DNA of 64,000 nucleotides from Lasiosphaeris hirsuta (taxonomy: Eukaryota; Ascomycota; Sordariomycetes; Sordariales; Lasiosphaeriaceae), in assembly GCA_030549175.1 (NCBI GenBank), contig JAUKUA010000002.1, positions 6,572,001-6,636,000 of the forward strand, read 5' to 3'. The stretch's first letter is position 1. Every line of letters begins with the position of its first letter. The position numbers and the translations under genes were made by a program. The notes below the pieces were generated by a model, which saw nothing but the letters and a program-made list of their open reading frames with translations, searched no databases and was not told the origin of the DNA. Positions 10,980 to 20,760 of the stretch are shown piece by piece.

Positions 10980-11984
10980 CGTGAGGTTGAGAGCGAAAGA
11001 CGGTGTTGGCGAAACGCTTAAGACGAGGAGATAGGCGTGCTAGGTATTCAGGGGCGCCCCCAAGGAAAATCCAAAAGGCAGAAAGCTTTTTTGGCAATTT
11101 CGCAAACTGCAGGAGGATAGCCCCGGAGTAGCCCGAGAATTGTCTCATCCTGAGGCAGACTTTGCCTTGGGGGAAACGGCATGTGACCTGACGAGAGATT
11201 CATTCTTCGCTTGATAACGCCCGGTGGCACGTCCAAGCACGCAGTCGAGCCGAAGAGGCAGATTGGCGGGCAGGCTTCGCCAGCTGCAGCTTTCGGTGAT
11301 CCCGTCGCCATGTGCATAAGTGTCAGGCTCTCCCAGCTCGAGTCAATTCCCTCGGTCTTTGAGGCAGACTAATCAAGCCAGCAACCGCTCAGCCCCGCGT
11401 GGCCGGTCCTGCAGTTTGTCACAGCGGTAGCGTGCAAGGCAACCATGCCTTGCCTTGGCTTGACCCTTGCGATGCCCTGCCGAAGCCGTGAGGGCGTTTT
11501 TCTTCCTTTTTCGCGTTTACCACTCCACCTACCTAGAAAAGGCAAGGATGAAGAGATGTTGGAGCAAGGGCCGGATCGTGTTGTACGTAGGCCGCTATCC
11601 TTGGGGACGATGACAAACTTTTTCTTGCCACAGGACCGATGCAATGGGAGCAGGATAGGGAGAAGATTTCACGAGGAAATCCTAGAAGAATTAGAGCTAC
11701 CAACTGGGTCTCACCCTGACAGCCTCATGCTTCATACTGCGACTCGGTCACAAATTCGCGCACTGCAGGTGGTTCCGTATGATCAGGCTGTTAACTGTTG
11801 TGTCGTGGGCTGGAGCCTACCTAAAGGGTCCGTGCCTGCAATCCCCATCACAGCAATTCTCTTTCCCTCCGTGGCAGCTGAAAGATCCCCGGTTCTCCCC
11901 CCTCCTGATGCTATCCAGGTGCCCAGGTTGATCCTTCCATCTCGAAACCTACCCTCCTCCCTTCTCACACCGCCCAGACGCAAG
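10980..11984. other. Intergenic between two surface-type genes
   Basis: About 1 kb holding the divergent 5' regions of the flanking genes. The plus-strand frame of the downstream gene is open from 11445, but its first 180 codons look non-coding (no domain, promoter-like composition), so this part is treated as upstream region. Confidence 0.4.
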
Positions 11985-12599
11985 ATGGCAGCTTCTTCGA
12001 CCAGTCTCAAACATTCCAAACGTCTCAAAAGAACGACTCTCATCACCTCGGTCCTTTTTGGCGGCCAGCCCACCGACCTGCCGACGGTTTCGCAGGGCTC
12101 CATTTTTCACTACAAAGACAGCGCCTGCTCGTGGTCCCAACGGCTCACCGAGAACGCCGCCCCGCTCCTCCTCCCGGACTCGTGCAAGCCGATCCCGAGC
12201 TCCGACATTTTGAGCGTGTCCATCAACAGCCTCCCCGAGTGTCCTCAATACGGCCAGCCGCTCCTCGTCCTCTACGACGGGCCTGACTGCCGGAGCGTGA
12301 ACGCGGGCCCAGCTGAAGTAGGCGTCGTGGGGGTATGCCAGACGTTGGAAAATAAAAGGGATAATAGCAACAGCAACAGCAGCAGCGGCGTCAGTACGGC
12401 GGTCAACATCAGAAGCGCACAGTGGATATGTACGCCCAGAGGGGTGGAGAGCGTGCCCGGCACCGAGACCGAGACCATGATGTACACGAATCAGCCAACG
12501 GCCAACACGGTGAACACGGCTGCGTCGGGGGGTAGCAGTAGTGCTTGCTGTGAATGCTGCTGCAACGGGTGTTGCAAGTGCGGCTGTGTTGTGATGTGA
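11985..12599 (+). CDS. Cys-rich-tailed protein with C-terminal CaaX box
   Basis: 204 aa. The ATG at 11985 (MAASSTSLKHS) is preferred over the in-frame ATG at 11445 because similarity-like content begins there and the context (CAAGATGG) is good. The central region (about 35-150) contains a GSIFHYKDSACSW start, LPECP and GPDCRS elements, echoing the ectodomain of the 10290-10979 protein. The end is striking: eleven cysteines lie in the last 18 residues (CCECCCNGCCKCGCVVM). The final CVVM fits a CaaX prenylation motif, with X = Met favouring farnesyl transferase, and the upstream cysteines could be palmitoylated. No clear signal peptide is seen, so inner-membrane anchoring is plausible but inferred. 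Alternatively the tail is simply a Cys-rich extracellular region. Confidence 0.6.
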   Translation: MAASSTSLKHSKRLKRTTLITSVLFGGQPTDLPTVSQGSIFHYKDSACSWSQRLTENAAPLLLPDSCKPIPSSDILSVSINSLPECPQYGQPLLVLYDGPDCRSVNAGPAEVGVVGVCQTLENKRDNSNSNSSSGVSTAVNIRSAQWICTPRGVESVPGTETETMMYTNQPTANTVNTAASGGSSSACCECCCNGCCKCGCVVM

Positions 12600-12717
12600 T
12601 TGCGCAGCGCACATCTACCTTGAAAAAATTAAAACTGCTCGAAATCGGATGGTTCATCTATGGCCGTGTGCTCCAAGCTTGCTGCAAGCCTACTGCAAGC
12701 CTACCTACCTATGTACC

Positions 12718-13671
12718 CTAAGTGTTGCTGCTCCTCGAGCGACCCGGAAGCTGCTCAGGCTCTTCGTACTCCACCCACTTTGGGTCAATATACACTGCAT
12801 TGCCTTCCTCATCCCGGATGATGCCGACCTGACCAGATCCCTCCAGCTCGTCAAGCTCATCATTGTAATCCTCAAGCGTGTCGCCGCGACTATCGAGCCC
12901 AACGAGATATGACTCTTCAACCACCATATCCCCTCCGGTATCCTGACCGCCACGAAAGTCAGGGAGTGTCTTGATTACCGTCTTGTCCTTGGGTACTTCC
13001 CCAGAAACACCCTGTTCGTACTTCTCTATCACGACCTTGCGGAACTCAATGGAAAAGATCCGCTCGCCGCTCACCATGAACCTTTCGATCCCGCCTCCGG
13101 TCCTCGTCCTAGTCCAACCTCCACCAATATCACCAGCATCGCCAATATCGCCAGCGGGAATTCCGGCCGCCGCCAAGGCGATTTTTCCAGCTGGGACTTC
13201 GGCGTCAATTTTCCACTCTGTTCCCTTGCCATTCTCGACCTCGACGGTGGAATCAACAAAGGTCCTTGTCGCCGTGACGAACCAGGCATCGCCCTGTTTG
13301 TAGACCCCCGACAGAAAGGTCGAAGCCGCACCCTTAGTCTCGTCTTTGGTCAACATATCCTCCCAGAACTTCTCTGGATTTTTGAGCCAGTTCTCTTTCC
13401 CCTGCTCGGCGGTTACATGCAAGGAAACGTTCCGCGATTTGTCTCGTGAGAGGTGCAGCAGCCGGGTGAGCTGAGCAAAGAAACCGCTCGCAACCTCGGA
13501 TTTGAGCACTCCATCAAAGCCGTCTTGGTCGCTGGATTTGGAATCATCTGGATGGGCTGGTTTGATGACCTCGACACTGCGATGGGGCCGGAGTATGTCG
13601 GTGACTAGACTACCCAGGGGGACTTCGTTCAGAGCAAATGGGATCGGGGTGAAGACGAGAGTTTTTGCCAT
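12718..13671 (-). CDS. Gasdermin-like pore-forming cell-death protein (predicted)
   Basis: 317 aa, single exon, ATG at 13671 in good context. I read it as a fungal gasdermin-like protein (relatives: Neurospora RCD-1, Podospora HET-Q1). The N-terminus is TLVFTPIPFAL then VPLGSLVTD (residues 4-25). A middle strand follows (GDAWFVTATRTF, 127-138), then GERIFSIEFRKVVIE (202-216), the beta-hairpin pattern of gasdermin N-domains. The tail from about 235 is acidic and may be the inhibitory segment removed on activation. Size is a little above the 250-300 aa usual for fungal members. Fungal gasdermin genes commonly lie beside a protease gene, and here the divergent neighbour encodes a CHAT protease, which supports the call. 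Expected role: membrane permeabilisation after cleavage. A structure-based search is needed to confirm. Confidence 0.6.
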   Translation of the reverse strand: MAKTLVFTPIPFALNEVPLGSLVTDILRPHRSVEVIKPAHPDDSKSSDQDGFDGVLKSEVASGFFAQLTRLLHLSRDKSRNVSLHVTAEQGKENWLKNPEKFWEDMLTKDETKGAASTFLSGVYKQGDAWFVTATRTFVDSTVEVENGKGTEWKIDAEVPAGKIALAAAGIPAGDIGDAGDIGGGWTRTRTGGGIERFMVSGERIFSIEFRKVVIEKYEQGVSGEVPKDKTVIKTLPDFRGGQDTGGDMVVEESYLVGLDSRGDTLEDYNDELDELEGSGQVGIIRDEEGNAVYIDPKWVEYEEPEQLPGRSRSSNT

Positions 13672-14408
13672 TGTTTGCTTTCCGGTGATTGATGACGAGC
13701 TCTGATTAAAATAGAGAACAAAGCCTGCAGGGCTGAAACGTTAATGCAAGTTGCAAAGCGAAATGTCGACCTAGATTGCTTGGGTTGAGGATTGGTGAGT
13801 TCGCGGACATAAATGCAACTCCAACCGTATCCAACAATGGAATGGCTTTTGAGGTTCTTTCAGCTAGAGTGCTATCGCCAGACAGGTCATGCAGAGGTCA
13901 TACATCAAAAACGCCATTATGCAAAAATCACGTTATATTGCAAAGCGCGTCCACTCGCAGGAATGAAGCTGAGGGCTCCGCCTTGGATATAGGATGTGCC
14001 ATCGACTCGTTCGGGACTGTTTTGACTTATCATTGACAGAATGTCACGCTAGAATATGTTGTGCAACCATTTGCAGCCTGTTGTCAGTCGGTGGCGTTGA
14101 AGAGCTTGTGGCGCCCACATCTCGACCACCAACTATCGCTCAGCAACGTCCAGATATCGTGATGGTGGTCTGATCGACTTGGAAATGTGGGGCGTATCGA
14201 GACTCTTCAATCTTGGCTCTATTTTCACCGTGTCTGTGCAGCTCTAATAAATTCCCGTGGTTGGGAAGACTTTACCGTTGCATTCATTCAATATTTTGGA
14301 TCGCGGGGGCAACGACTTCTTCATTCGCATTCCTCCCCCCTTAAGTCACTAGTCATTGTCATTGCCCCTTACGTGACAGCTAGCAACCACTCGACCGACA
14401 AATCCACA
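13672..14408. promoter_or_regulatory. Shared divergent promoter region of gasdermin-like and CHAT genes
   Basis: The two start codons face away from each other across 737 bp, so both genes probably draw on this region. No discrete operator was identified. The CHAT frame is open from an upstream ATG at 14187, but the 14409 start is preferred. Confidence 0.4.
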
Positions 14409-17400
14409 ATGGAAAGCGGAAGCGGGGGCAGCAGAGAAGCATCCGAGAAGAGCTCGTCATATCTTCAAGCATGGTTTCAAACTCACAAAGACAATGACCT
14501 CGAGAGAGCACTGCACTATGCGATGCAAGCCCTCGACTCTTGCTTAAAGGGCAACTTAGAGTACGGGTTAGCCCTGCTGCGAGTTGCTGCGACAGAGTAC
14601 TTTTCAGCAAGGAAGTTGCCAGCCATGCTACCCAAGGCTGTGATGGACTTCATGGAGGGAATGAAGCTGGTCCCCAAGTCTGCGCCGGAGAGGGTCGAGT
14701 ACGCCAATGTGTTTCTTCAAGCAATCAAATCCAAGCTTGCAACCTCAGTTTCGGTGGCTGACCTCGAGGCGGGAATCGACACGGCCAACTTCCTCGTCAC
14801 TCACTCCCCCGAAACATACGGCACTTGGGAGGTCTGGCACGATTTGTTAACTCTTTACACCAAAAGGCTCGAAATCACGGATGATCGGTCAGTATCGCTC
14901 GTGGATGCGGCCATCGCCGCAGGAGAAGCCTGCCTCAAAGACACCGCTTTGCCGCCCACTCTTCGCAGACGCTGCCACTACGACCTTTGCAACGTCTTTT
15001 TTACCAGGTTCAGTCTGAGGGACAAGAGCATCGAGTCAGATATCATCAGCGCCGTCGAGCATGGAAAGAGACTCATAGAAGATGCTCCACCCAATGACGA
15101 GAAACTTGCGCGGTGGTACGTGGCTTTGAGCCGGGCATTGGCTGCTCGCTATTCTGCGACGAGAGAGCCCCAAGATCTGCGCGACGCGGTTGAATGTGCC
15201 GAAAGCGCCAAGGCGTATTTCGACGATGGTTTCAACAAAGGAGTCGACAAGGCCACGGTCCTCAACAACCTCAGCAATAGACTGGGCGATCGGTACGCAG
15301 CAAGCGGCAGCTCTCAGGATCCAAGGCACGCGATCGAACTGGCCAGAGAAGTGCTGGAATTGGCACATGGCGCCCCGGATCTGCGCGTCTACAAGCAGAA
15401 CCTCATCGACCTGCTCAACACAAGCTTCAACGATTCGGGCAACGAAAAGCATCTCGAAGAAGCTATCTCACTCGGTCGAGAGTTAATCCAAGGCGAGGAG
15501 AGAAAACCGGACCGTGGCCGGCCGGCCAATCTCACCGTTCTAGCTTCGTCGTTGAGTTACCGATACAGTTTGAGACATTCGCTGGATGACGTCCGCGAGG
15601 CCATCAAGCTCGTGCGAGAGGCCATTCGCCTAACAGATGCCTCCCATCTCACATACAATGTTATGCGGTCGAATCTCTCCAAGTTTCTGAAGCTGCTCTA
15701 CGCCCGAACGAAGAACTCGGAAATCATGAGGGAGGTCCTGGAAATTCAGGAGGCCGTCTACCACTCTAACAACCCCGACCGCTCCGAAATGCCTCGGTAC
15801 ATGGATCTTCTGGCAAGCTCCTACGATGACCTGTTTCTTCAGACAGACAATGTCAAATACAGTGATAAGGCTTTGGAGCTGGGACAATCCGTAATAGCTA
15901 TGAGGGACCCCCCTGATCCATCGAGAGCAGTTGCCTACACCAACCAGAGCGCCAGGTATTGGAGTCGATGGACACATCGACGAGACTCCGCGGCACTCGA
16001 CCAGTCAATTGACCATGGCTGGCATGGTCTAGGATGCTATGCAGAGACTCAACCCGACAGAGCTCTCGCCTGCAACAATCTTGGGACCATGCTCAATGCG
16101 CGATACAATGTCAGCGGACAGGCTGGGGATAGGGCTGAGGCAATTCGGGTCTTCTTCGACGCCTTCAGACAGGAGAATGCCCTACCAATCATCCGAATCG
16201 AAGCCGGACGGGCCGCAGGGATCTTGTATGGCGAGGACCAGCGGTGGCAGGACTCTTGCGAGACTCTGGAGGGGTGCGTGAGGATGTTTCCAAGACTCAC
16301 ACCCCGGTCGGTATCACGGGGGGATCAACAGGACAATCTTGCTCACTTGTCCGGCATCTCGAGCCTCGCTTGTTCGGCCGCTATCATGGCGGGAAAGACG
16401 CCAGCAAGCTGCCTAGAGATCCTAGAAACCGGCCGCGGCGTCATCTCCGGACTGGCCATGTTTCTGGAAGAGGATATCTCCCGTTTGCAGCGGCTGCATC
16501 CTGAGACCTACGAGCGTTTTCACAAGCTGCGCAATGCTGTCTCAAACGCACTGCCATCTTGGGAGGATTCTCAGGCCCAGAACAACGAGTTTGACGGACT
16601 CCTAGAGCATATTAGGGACCTCGATGGTTTCAAAAGTTTCCTGCTATGCCCTAGTGCAGAAGAGGTCATGTCGCTTTCGAAGCGCGCTCCCATCGTTTGC
16701 CTCAACGTGACCGAACTCGGCAGCCACGCAATCCTGGTTGCGCATGGAGAAATCAGCACCCTGCCGCTCCCTGGTCTTTCCTACGAAAGGCTCGAACAGG
16801 AAGCTGCGACATTTCTTCAAATTCCCAACGTGAGCTCCAACACATATAAAGCAACAAACGCAAAGCTGAGAGCGCTGGCGACTTGGCTGTGGGAAAGGGG
16901 CGTCGGGCCCGTCCTTCAATCTCTCGACGTGCTCCCCCAACAAACACCCCGCACGGGAAAGCTCCCGCTTGTGTACTGGATGCCATGCGGGCTGCTCAGC
17001 CACATGCCCATCCATGCCGCCGGGATATATAAACCGCATTCCAAGGAGAGGGTTGAGGATTACATCGTGTCGTCTTACATCACGACGCTGAAATCCGCCG
17101 TCCGGAATCTCAATGCAGCTTCCAAACAGACGGAATCTGTATGGACACAACCCATGATCGTCTCGATGCCCGAGACCGCGAGGCGGTTGCCTCTTGCCGC
17201 AGCGGAAGAAGCCCGCGCTATTTGCAAGTGTCTCGGCCTCGTGATCCGCTCAACCAGCGGTGATCTGGTCATGACGAATCCGGCCAAGGAGGACGTGAAA
17301 GCACGGCTGAAGGACTGCACACTGGCGCATTTCGTGTGTCACGGCGAGTCCTCAGCCGTCGACCCGTCCCAGAGCAGACTATGCCTCGGGGCATCCGGCG

Positions 17401-17837
17401 CGGCGGAGCCGGAAATGCTGACGATGGAGGAGCTGGCGGCCATGGGCATGGCTTCGGGGCGACACAGACTCGCGTATTTATCTGCGTGCTCGACGGCCGG
17501 GAATGCCTCCAGCCGGCTCCATGACGAAGTCATACACCTTGCGAGTGGCTTCCAGCTCCTTGGGTTTAGCCACGTTATTGCGACGCTGTGGCCGGCGAGC
17601 AACAGGGCTGCTGTTCCCATTGCGGACAGGTTTTATAGCCAGCTTGTGCGGAACTGGGCTGGCATCAAGTCCGGGGATGGTCAGGTTGGGAATAGTGCGA
17701 TCGAGGAGTGTATCGCTGATGCTTTGCATTATGCGGTTAGTGAAGTGCGTCTGCGAGGTATTCCGGGGGAAGCTCCGCCAAAATGGCCGCCGATGGATGT
17801 ACTTGCTTGGGCACCGTTTGTGCATTTAGGGCTGTGA
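14409..17837 (+). CDS. TPR-CHAT caspase-like protease
   Basis: 1142 aa, single exon. The ATG at 14409 (CACAATGG context) is chosen over the in-frame ATG at 14187, whose 74 extra codons look non-coding. Residues from about 60 to 680 are helical tetratricopeptide-type repeats (e.g. LNNLSNRLGDRYAASGSSQD, SSLSYRYSLRHSLDDVREA, NNLGTMLNARYNVSG). From about 690 a CHAT domain (PF12770, clan CD peptidase related to caspases) follows, with the typical VYWMPCGLLSHMPIHAAG block. The catalytic pair is intact: His978 in HFVCHGES and Cys1027 in LSACSTAG. CHAT-TPR proteins act as signal-gated proteases; TPRs are likely the sensor or partner-binding part. Position beside the gasdermin-like gene suggests that protein as substrate (inference). 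Confidence 0.88.
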   Translation: MESGSGGSREASEKSSSYLQAWFQTHKDNDLERALHYAMQALDSCLKGNLEYGLALLRVAATEYFSARKLPAMLPKAVMDFMEGMKLVPKSAPERVEYANVFLQAIKSKLATSVSVADLEAGIDTANFLVTHSPETYGTWEVWHDLLTLYTKRLEITDDRSVSLVDAAIAAGEACLKDTALPPTLRRRCHYDLCNVFFTRFSLRDKSIESDIISAVEHGKRLIEDAPPNDEKLARWYVALSRALAARYSATREPQDLRDAVECAESAKAYFDDGFNKGVDKATVLNNLSNRLGDRYAASGSSQDPRHAIELAREVLELAHGAPDLRVYKQNLIDLLNTSFNDSGNEKHLEEAISLGRELIQGEERKPDRGRPANLTVLASSLSYRYSLRHSLDDVREAIKLVREAIRLTDASHLTYNVMRSNLSKFLKLLYARTKNSEIMREVLEIQEAVYHSNNPDRSEMPRYMDLLASSYDDLFLQTDNVKYSDKALELGQSVIAMRDPPDPSRAVAYTNQSARYWSRWTHRRDSAALDQSIDHGWHGLGCYAETQPDRALACNNLGTMLNARYNVSGQAGDRAEAIRVFFDAFRQENALPIIRIEAGRAAGILYGEDQRWQDSCETLEGCVRMFPRLTPRSVSRGDQQDNLAHLSGISSLACSAAIMAGKTPASCLEILETGRGVISGLAMFLEEDISRLQRLHPETYERFHKLRNAVSNALPSWEDSQAQNNEFDGLLEHIRDLDGFKSFLLCPSAEEVMSLSKRAPIVCLNVTELGSHAILVAHGEISTLPLPGLSYERLEQEAATFLQIPNVSSNTYKATNAKLRALATWLWERGVGPVLQSLDVLPQQTPRTGKLPLVYWMPCGLLSHMPIHAAGIYKPHSKERVEDYIVSSYITTLKSAVRNLNAASKQTESVWTQPMIVSMPETARRLPLAAAEEARAICKCLGLVIRSTSGDLVMTNPAKEDVKARLKDCTLAHFVCHGESSAVDPSQSRLCLGASGAAEPEMLTMEELAAMGMASGRHRLAYLSACSTAGNASSRLHDEVIHLASGFQLLGFSHVIATLWPASNRAAVPIADRFYSQLVRNWAGIKSGDGQVGNSAIEECIADALHYAVSEVRLRGIPGEAPPKWPPMDVLAWAPFVHLGL

Positions 17838-19184
17838 TGCACTTCTGAAGCCGTCTTAGCCGGGTATATTGGGCAAATAACTTGGGTTGGTTCATTAATT
17901 GGCATGGAGTTAGAAACCTCTTTGCCTCTCCTCCAGAGGCTGATGACCAGAGCATATTTTCCGGACACATTCTCTCGACTGAAGCCACATTAGCACGCAT
18001 TTAGAAAGCTGAGTTCAGTTCAACCCAACATCCTCTCATTATTGCACCCACCATTGTCTCATCTCGCCGGATGGAACGTCGGTCTGGAGTTCTGGCCTCT
18101 GCCAAGACACTTTCACGTACCCTCCCCAACAGCAAAAAAACCAGAACGAGTGTAGGCGAGAAAAGGAGCACGGGCACTAAATATAGGCGGGGAATCTCGC
18201 GGCCGTTGTACAGAACGAGCAGCTGAACTCGGTCTTGGGGCGAAGCAACACCGGCCCGGCCCACACCGACGGCGCCGTCCCCCGCACCCAGGAAGGATGC
18301 GACGGTTAAAAATTGAAGCTAATATCCGACCCGGGCCACTGGGAGGTTCGATCTGGAAGCGAGACTAAATCTAGATCTGTCGGGTATCTTTGCGGACGAC
18401 GTCGCCGGGGATGTGGGTGTCGAGCGGGCGTAATCATGCCGATCGTGTTTTTTTCTCCTTTGAAGAGTCTAGTGTTTGACATGTTAAAGTTTAACATGTA
18501 TAAATGTCGGTGACCCGCAACAAACTACATACCAATTCCTATCAGCTTTCATTCATCAATTCAACCCCTTCATATCTTTCCAACTTCTCTTTCATTCGAG
18601 TCCAGGATTATTTCTGTTACGGCCGTTCGTGATGGAAAGGTAGAAAAAGTCGAGGTGGAAACAATACCCGTAGTCGAAGTTTGAACGCCTCTGGTCAGTC
18701 TCATGGAGTAATTTCATACTTCAGCCGGTACCCTTCGAGCAAAGAATCTCAATGGAAGTACCGAGGGGACTTCATGTCAATGGCGTCCAAACTGGTTCGC
18801 CAGCTGCCTCCTGGGGCATCACTGTCCCAAGCTACCTACTCAGCATCAACAGGTAGGAAGTGCCGGATAAGGCGCGGCTTCTTAAACTGATTTACGGGCT
18901 CGATATAGATATACACGTTAAGCACTTCGCTTCCGTATTAATGAGAAACATGCTAACCCCTTTTGTTGAGCTGATATTCCAATATCTCTGAATCAAACGA
19001 ATTGCAACCCCATCAATCCATCGAATCCAGTGTGCAGGGTTTCTAACAAGACTCCCTACCAGCCTTACCACGCTCGCCTACCCTAACCAAACACCTTATC
19101 ACCACGGCAACGGTAATTATAACTCCCCAGAAGTTTTACGACATTCTCAGGGCAATTAATAACGCTATTAATATCAATCACCCT
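17838..19184. other. Intergenic, no intact gene
   Basis: About 1.3 kb. A promoter-like stretch (GTATAAATG near 18,496, followed by a CT-rich leader with AACTACATACC and CATTCATC words) leads only to a short peptide frame (SVTAVRDGKVEKVEVETIP near 18,610-18,680) with no ATG, possibly a gene remnant. The rest grades into transposon debris. Confidence 0.35.
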
Positions 19185-19450
19185 TAAGGCGTGACGTTAA
19201 AAGGCTTCTGATGGCCTTAGGGAAGTCGTTGGACCGGGCTAACGCCTAGAGGGCCGTGTTGGAAGCCGAAAACGCGTGATTACTGGAAGATATAAGGACC
19301 GATAAGCCTCGTACGTAGAAGAAGGTGCAAGAGCCTCCAAATGACAAATTTACACTCTTGGAAGCCATCGCGAAAGCTCAGGAGGCTTCAACAAGGCCAC
19401 AGAAGCGGATGTGACACAGGCGTCAGCGGTGTGACCACGATTTCAAGATC
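19185..19450 (+). mobile_element. Relic of pogo/Fot1-type transposase C-terminus
   Basis: The plus frame, read through three stops, gives LGKSLDRANA*RAVLEAENA then LLEDIRTDKPRT and NDKFTLLEAIAKAQEA. This coil-plus-basic-plus-'DKF...AIAKAQ' pattern is typical of the end of fungal pogo/Fot1 (DDE_1) transposases. The stops sit where CAG or CGA codons would be expected, as after RIP. Confidence 0.5.
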
Positions 19451-19902
19451 GGAGTTGGTAAGTTAAGGTGCAAGGGTGAAGGATCAATTACTCAACGTTG
19501 TACACCGATCGTCTGTTCCACAGGACTGACGAACTGCGCTGGCAGTGCTGTTGGTCAGATTTAGAGCTATTACACGTCGTAGTAGGACAGAACTCCTCGC
19601 CGTTCAGCCAGGGCCAGGATCACCAAGTACTTTTATACGAGAGTAAGGTAACAGGACTACGATCTCAGAAGATAACTCGTAGGGTGGAGGGAGTATGATC
19701 GTTATAACGAAAAGTGGCAGAGAGTCAATCGTACGACAGAAAGACGGAGAAACAACGAGGGTTCGGAGTATCAATTCCAGTCCTCAGCTTCATAGTAAAG
19801 TTCAGCTGATAATTCTTCTAGGGTCTGTGTGTAAAGAATGCAAAGTGTATGAGGAACCTCCTCCCGATGGTCGGTGGCTCGACTCACTCCCTATTTAAGC
19901 TA

Positions 19903-20760
19903 CAGTCAGGGTTCAAAAGTCTGGCCCACCCCACTTCAATTAAACGCACTTCGCGACACGTCGAGCACTACCATCATTCTTCCAACTCCCACAATTCCAG
20001 CCTAACATAATCAATTTAGACAGGGTCGGATCGAAATTAACAGCTGGATGTAAGAAAAACGAGGAGTTATCAGCTTTTACACATACAGCCATTATAGGTA
20101 CCGTTACGGCTGGGGTAAGCCAGTCGGCCGTGGCTCGCGTATTTCGCGTCGACCGCAAGGTAGTCCAGCGAGCTATTCAACGGTTCGAATCTTTAAACAC
20201 TGTTGAATCTAGACCTCGAACTGGTCGGCCGGAGATTCTCGCTCGTCGGGAACAGCGGCATATCATCCAGTTGGCCAAACGGAACCCTCACCTATTAATA
20301 TACCTATTCACAAACATAGTTGATACAAGGGTCTCTCGATCCACGTTACACCGAGTTCTTCGTAATCACCACATGTAAAAATGGCATGTATAGAAGAGAA
20401 TTCCATTGACAAAGGAAGTGGCTATAGCCAGATACGAGTTTACATAGTTTTGGTTAGAAAATATTAAAGTGTTGATATGTGTAAGTAACTTGTAAATTTA
20501 TTAATGAAATTTGTCTTATTGACTACTATAACCCCTAGACTATCTTTACTGATCAATCGACCTACCAGAATAAATTAAGTAACCTAATTACCTAGATCTT
20601 CCGATTTGCTTCTTAAAAATGGAATAAGGAGCTTATTAACCTACAAAACCACGTAAAGGCTGATATTCCAATCATACTATGGGTAGGTATCTAGAATAGA
20701 GGGAGAACTGATATCGTGGTTATGGAACGTAATTATTAACCTCCTTAAAAAGGAGGTTTT
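19903..20760 (+). mobile_element. Degraded Tc1/mariner element
   Basis: The left end looks like a Tc1 terminal repeat (CAGTCAGGGTTCAAAAGTCT from 19903) preceded by a TA. Frame 20130-20378 encodes the paired-type helix-turn-helix (VQRAIQRFE, then SRPRTGRPEIL, then SRSTLHRVLRNH). Beyond two stops the frame continues as KRIPLTKEVAIARYEF, the Tc1 linker before the DDE domain. The rest is AT-rich with many stops. No right terminal repeat was found, so the element is truncated. Confidence 0.65.

Noticed and set aside
11949..12614. 221-codon frame antisense to the CaaX protein
   Set aside because: The plus-strand gene has the better start and coherent domain; the antisense frame has no motif and its start codon lies outside any promoter-like context.
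14187..14408. Upstream in-frame extension of the CHAT protein
   Set aside because: The 74 residues look unlike the TPR region and contain promoter-like DNA; the downstream ATG has a better context.
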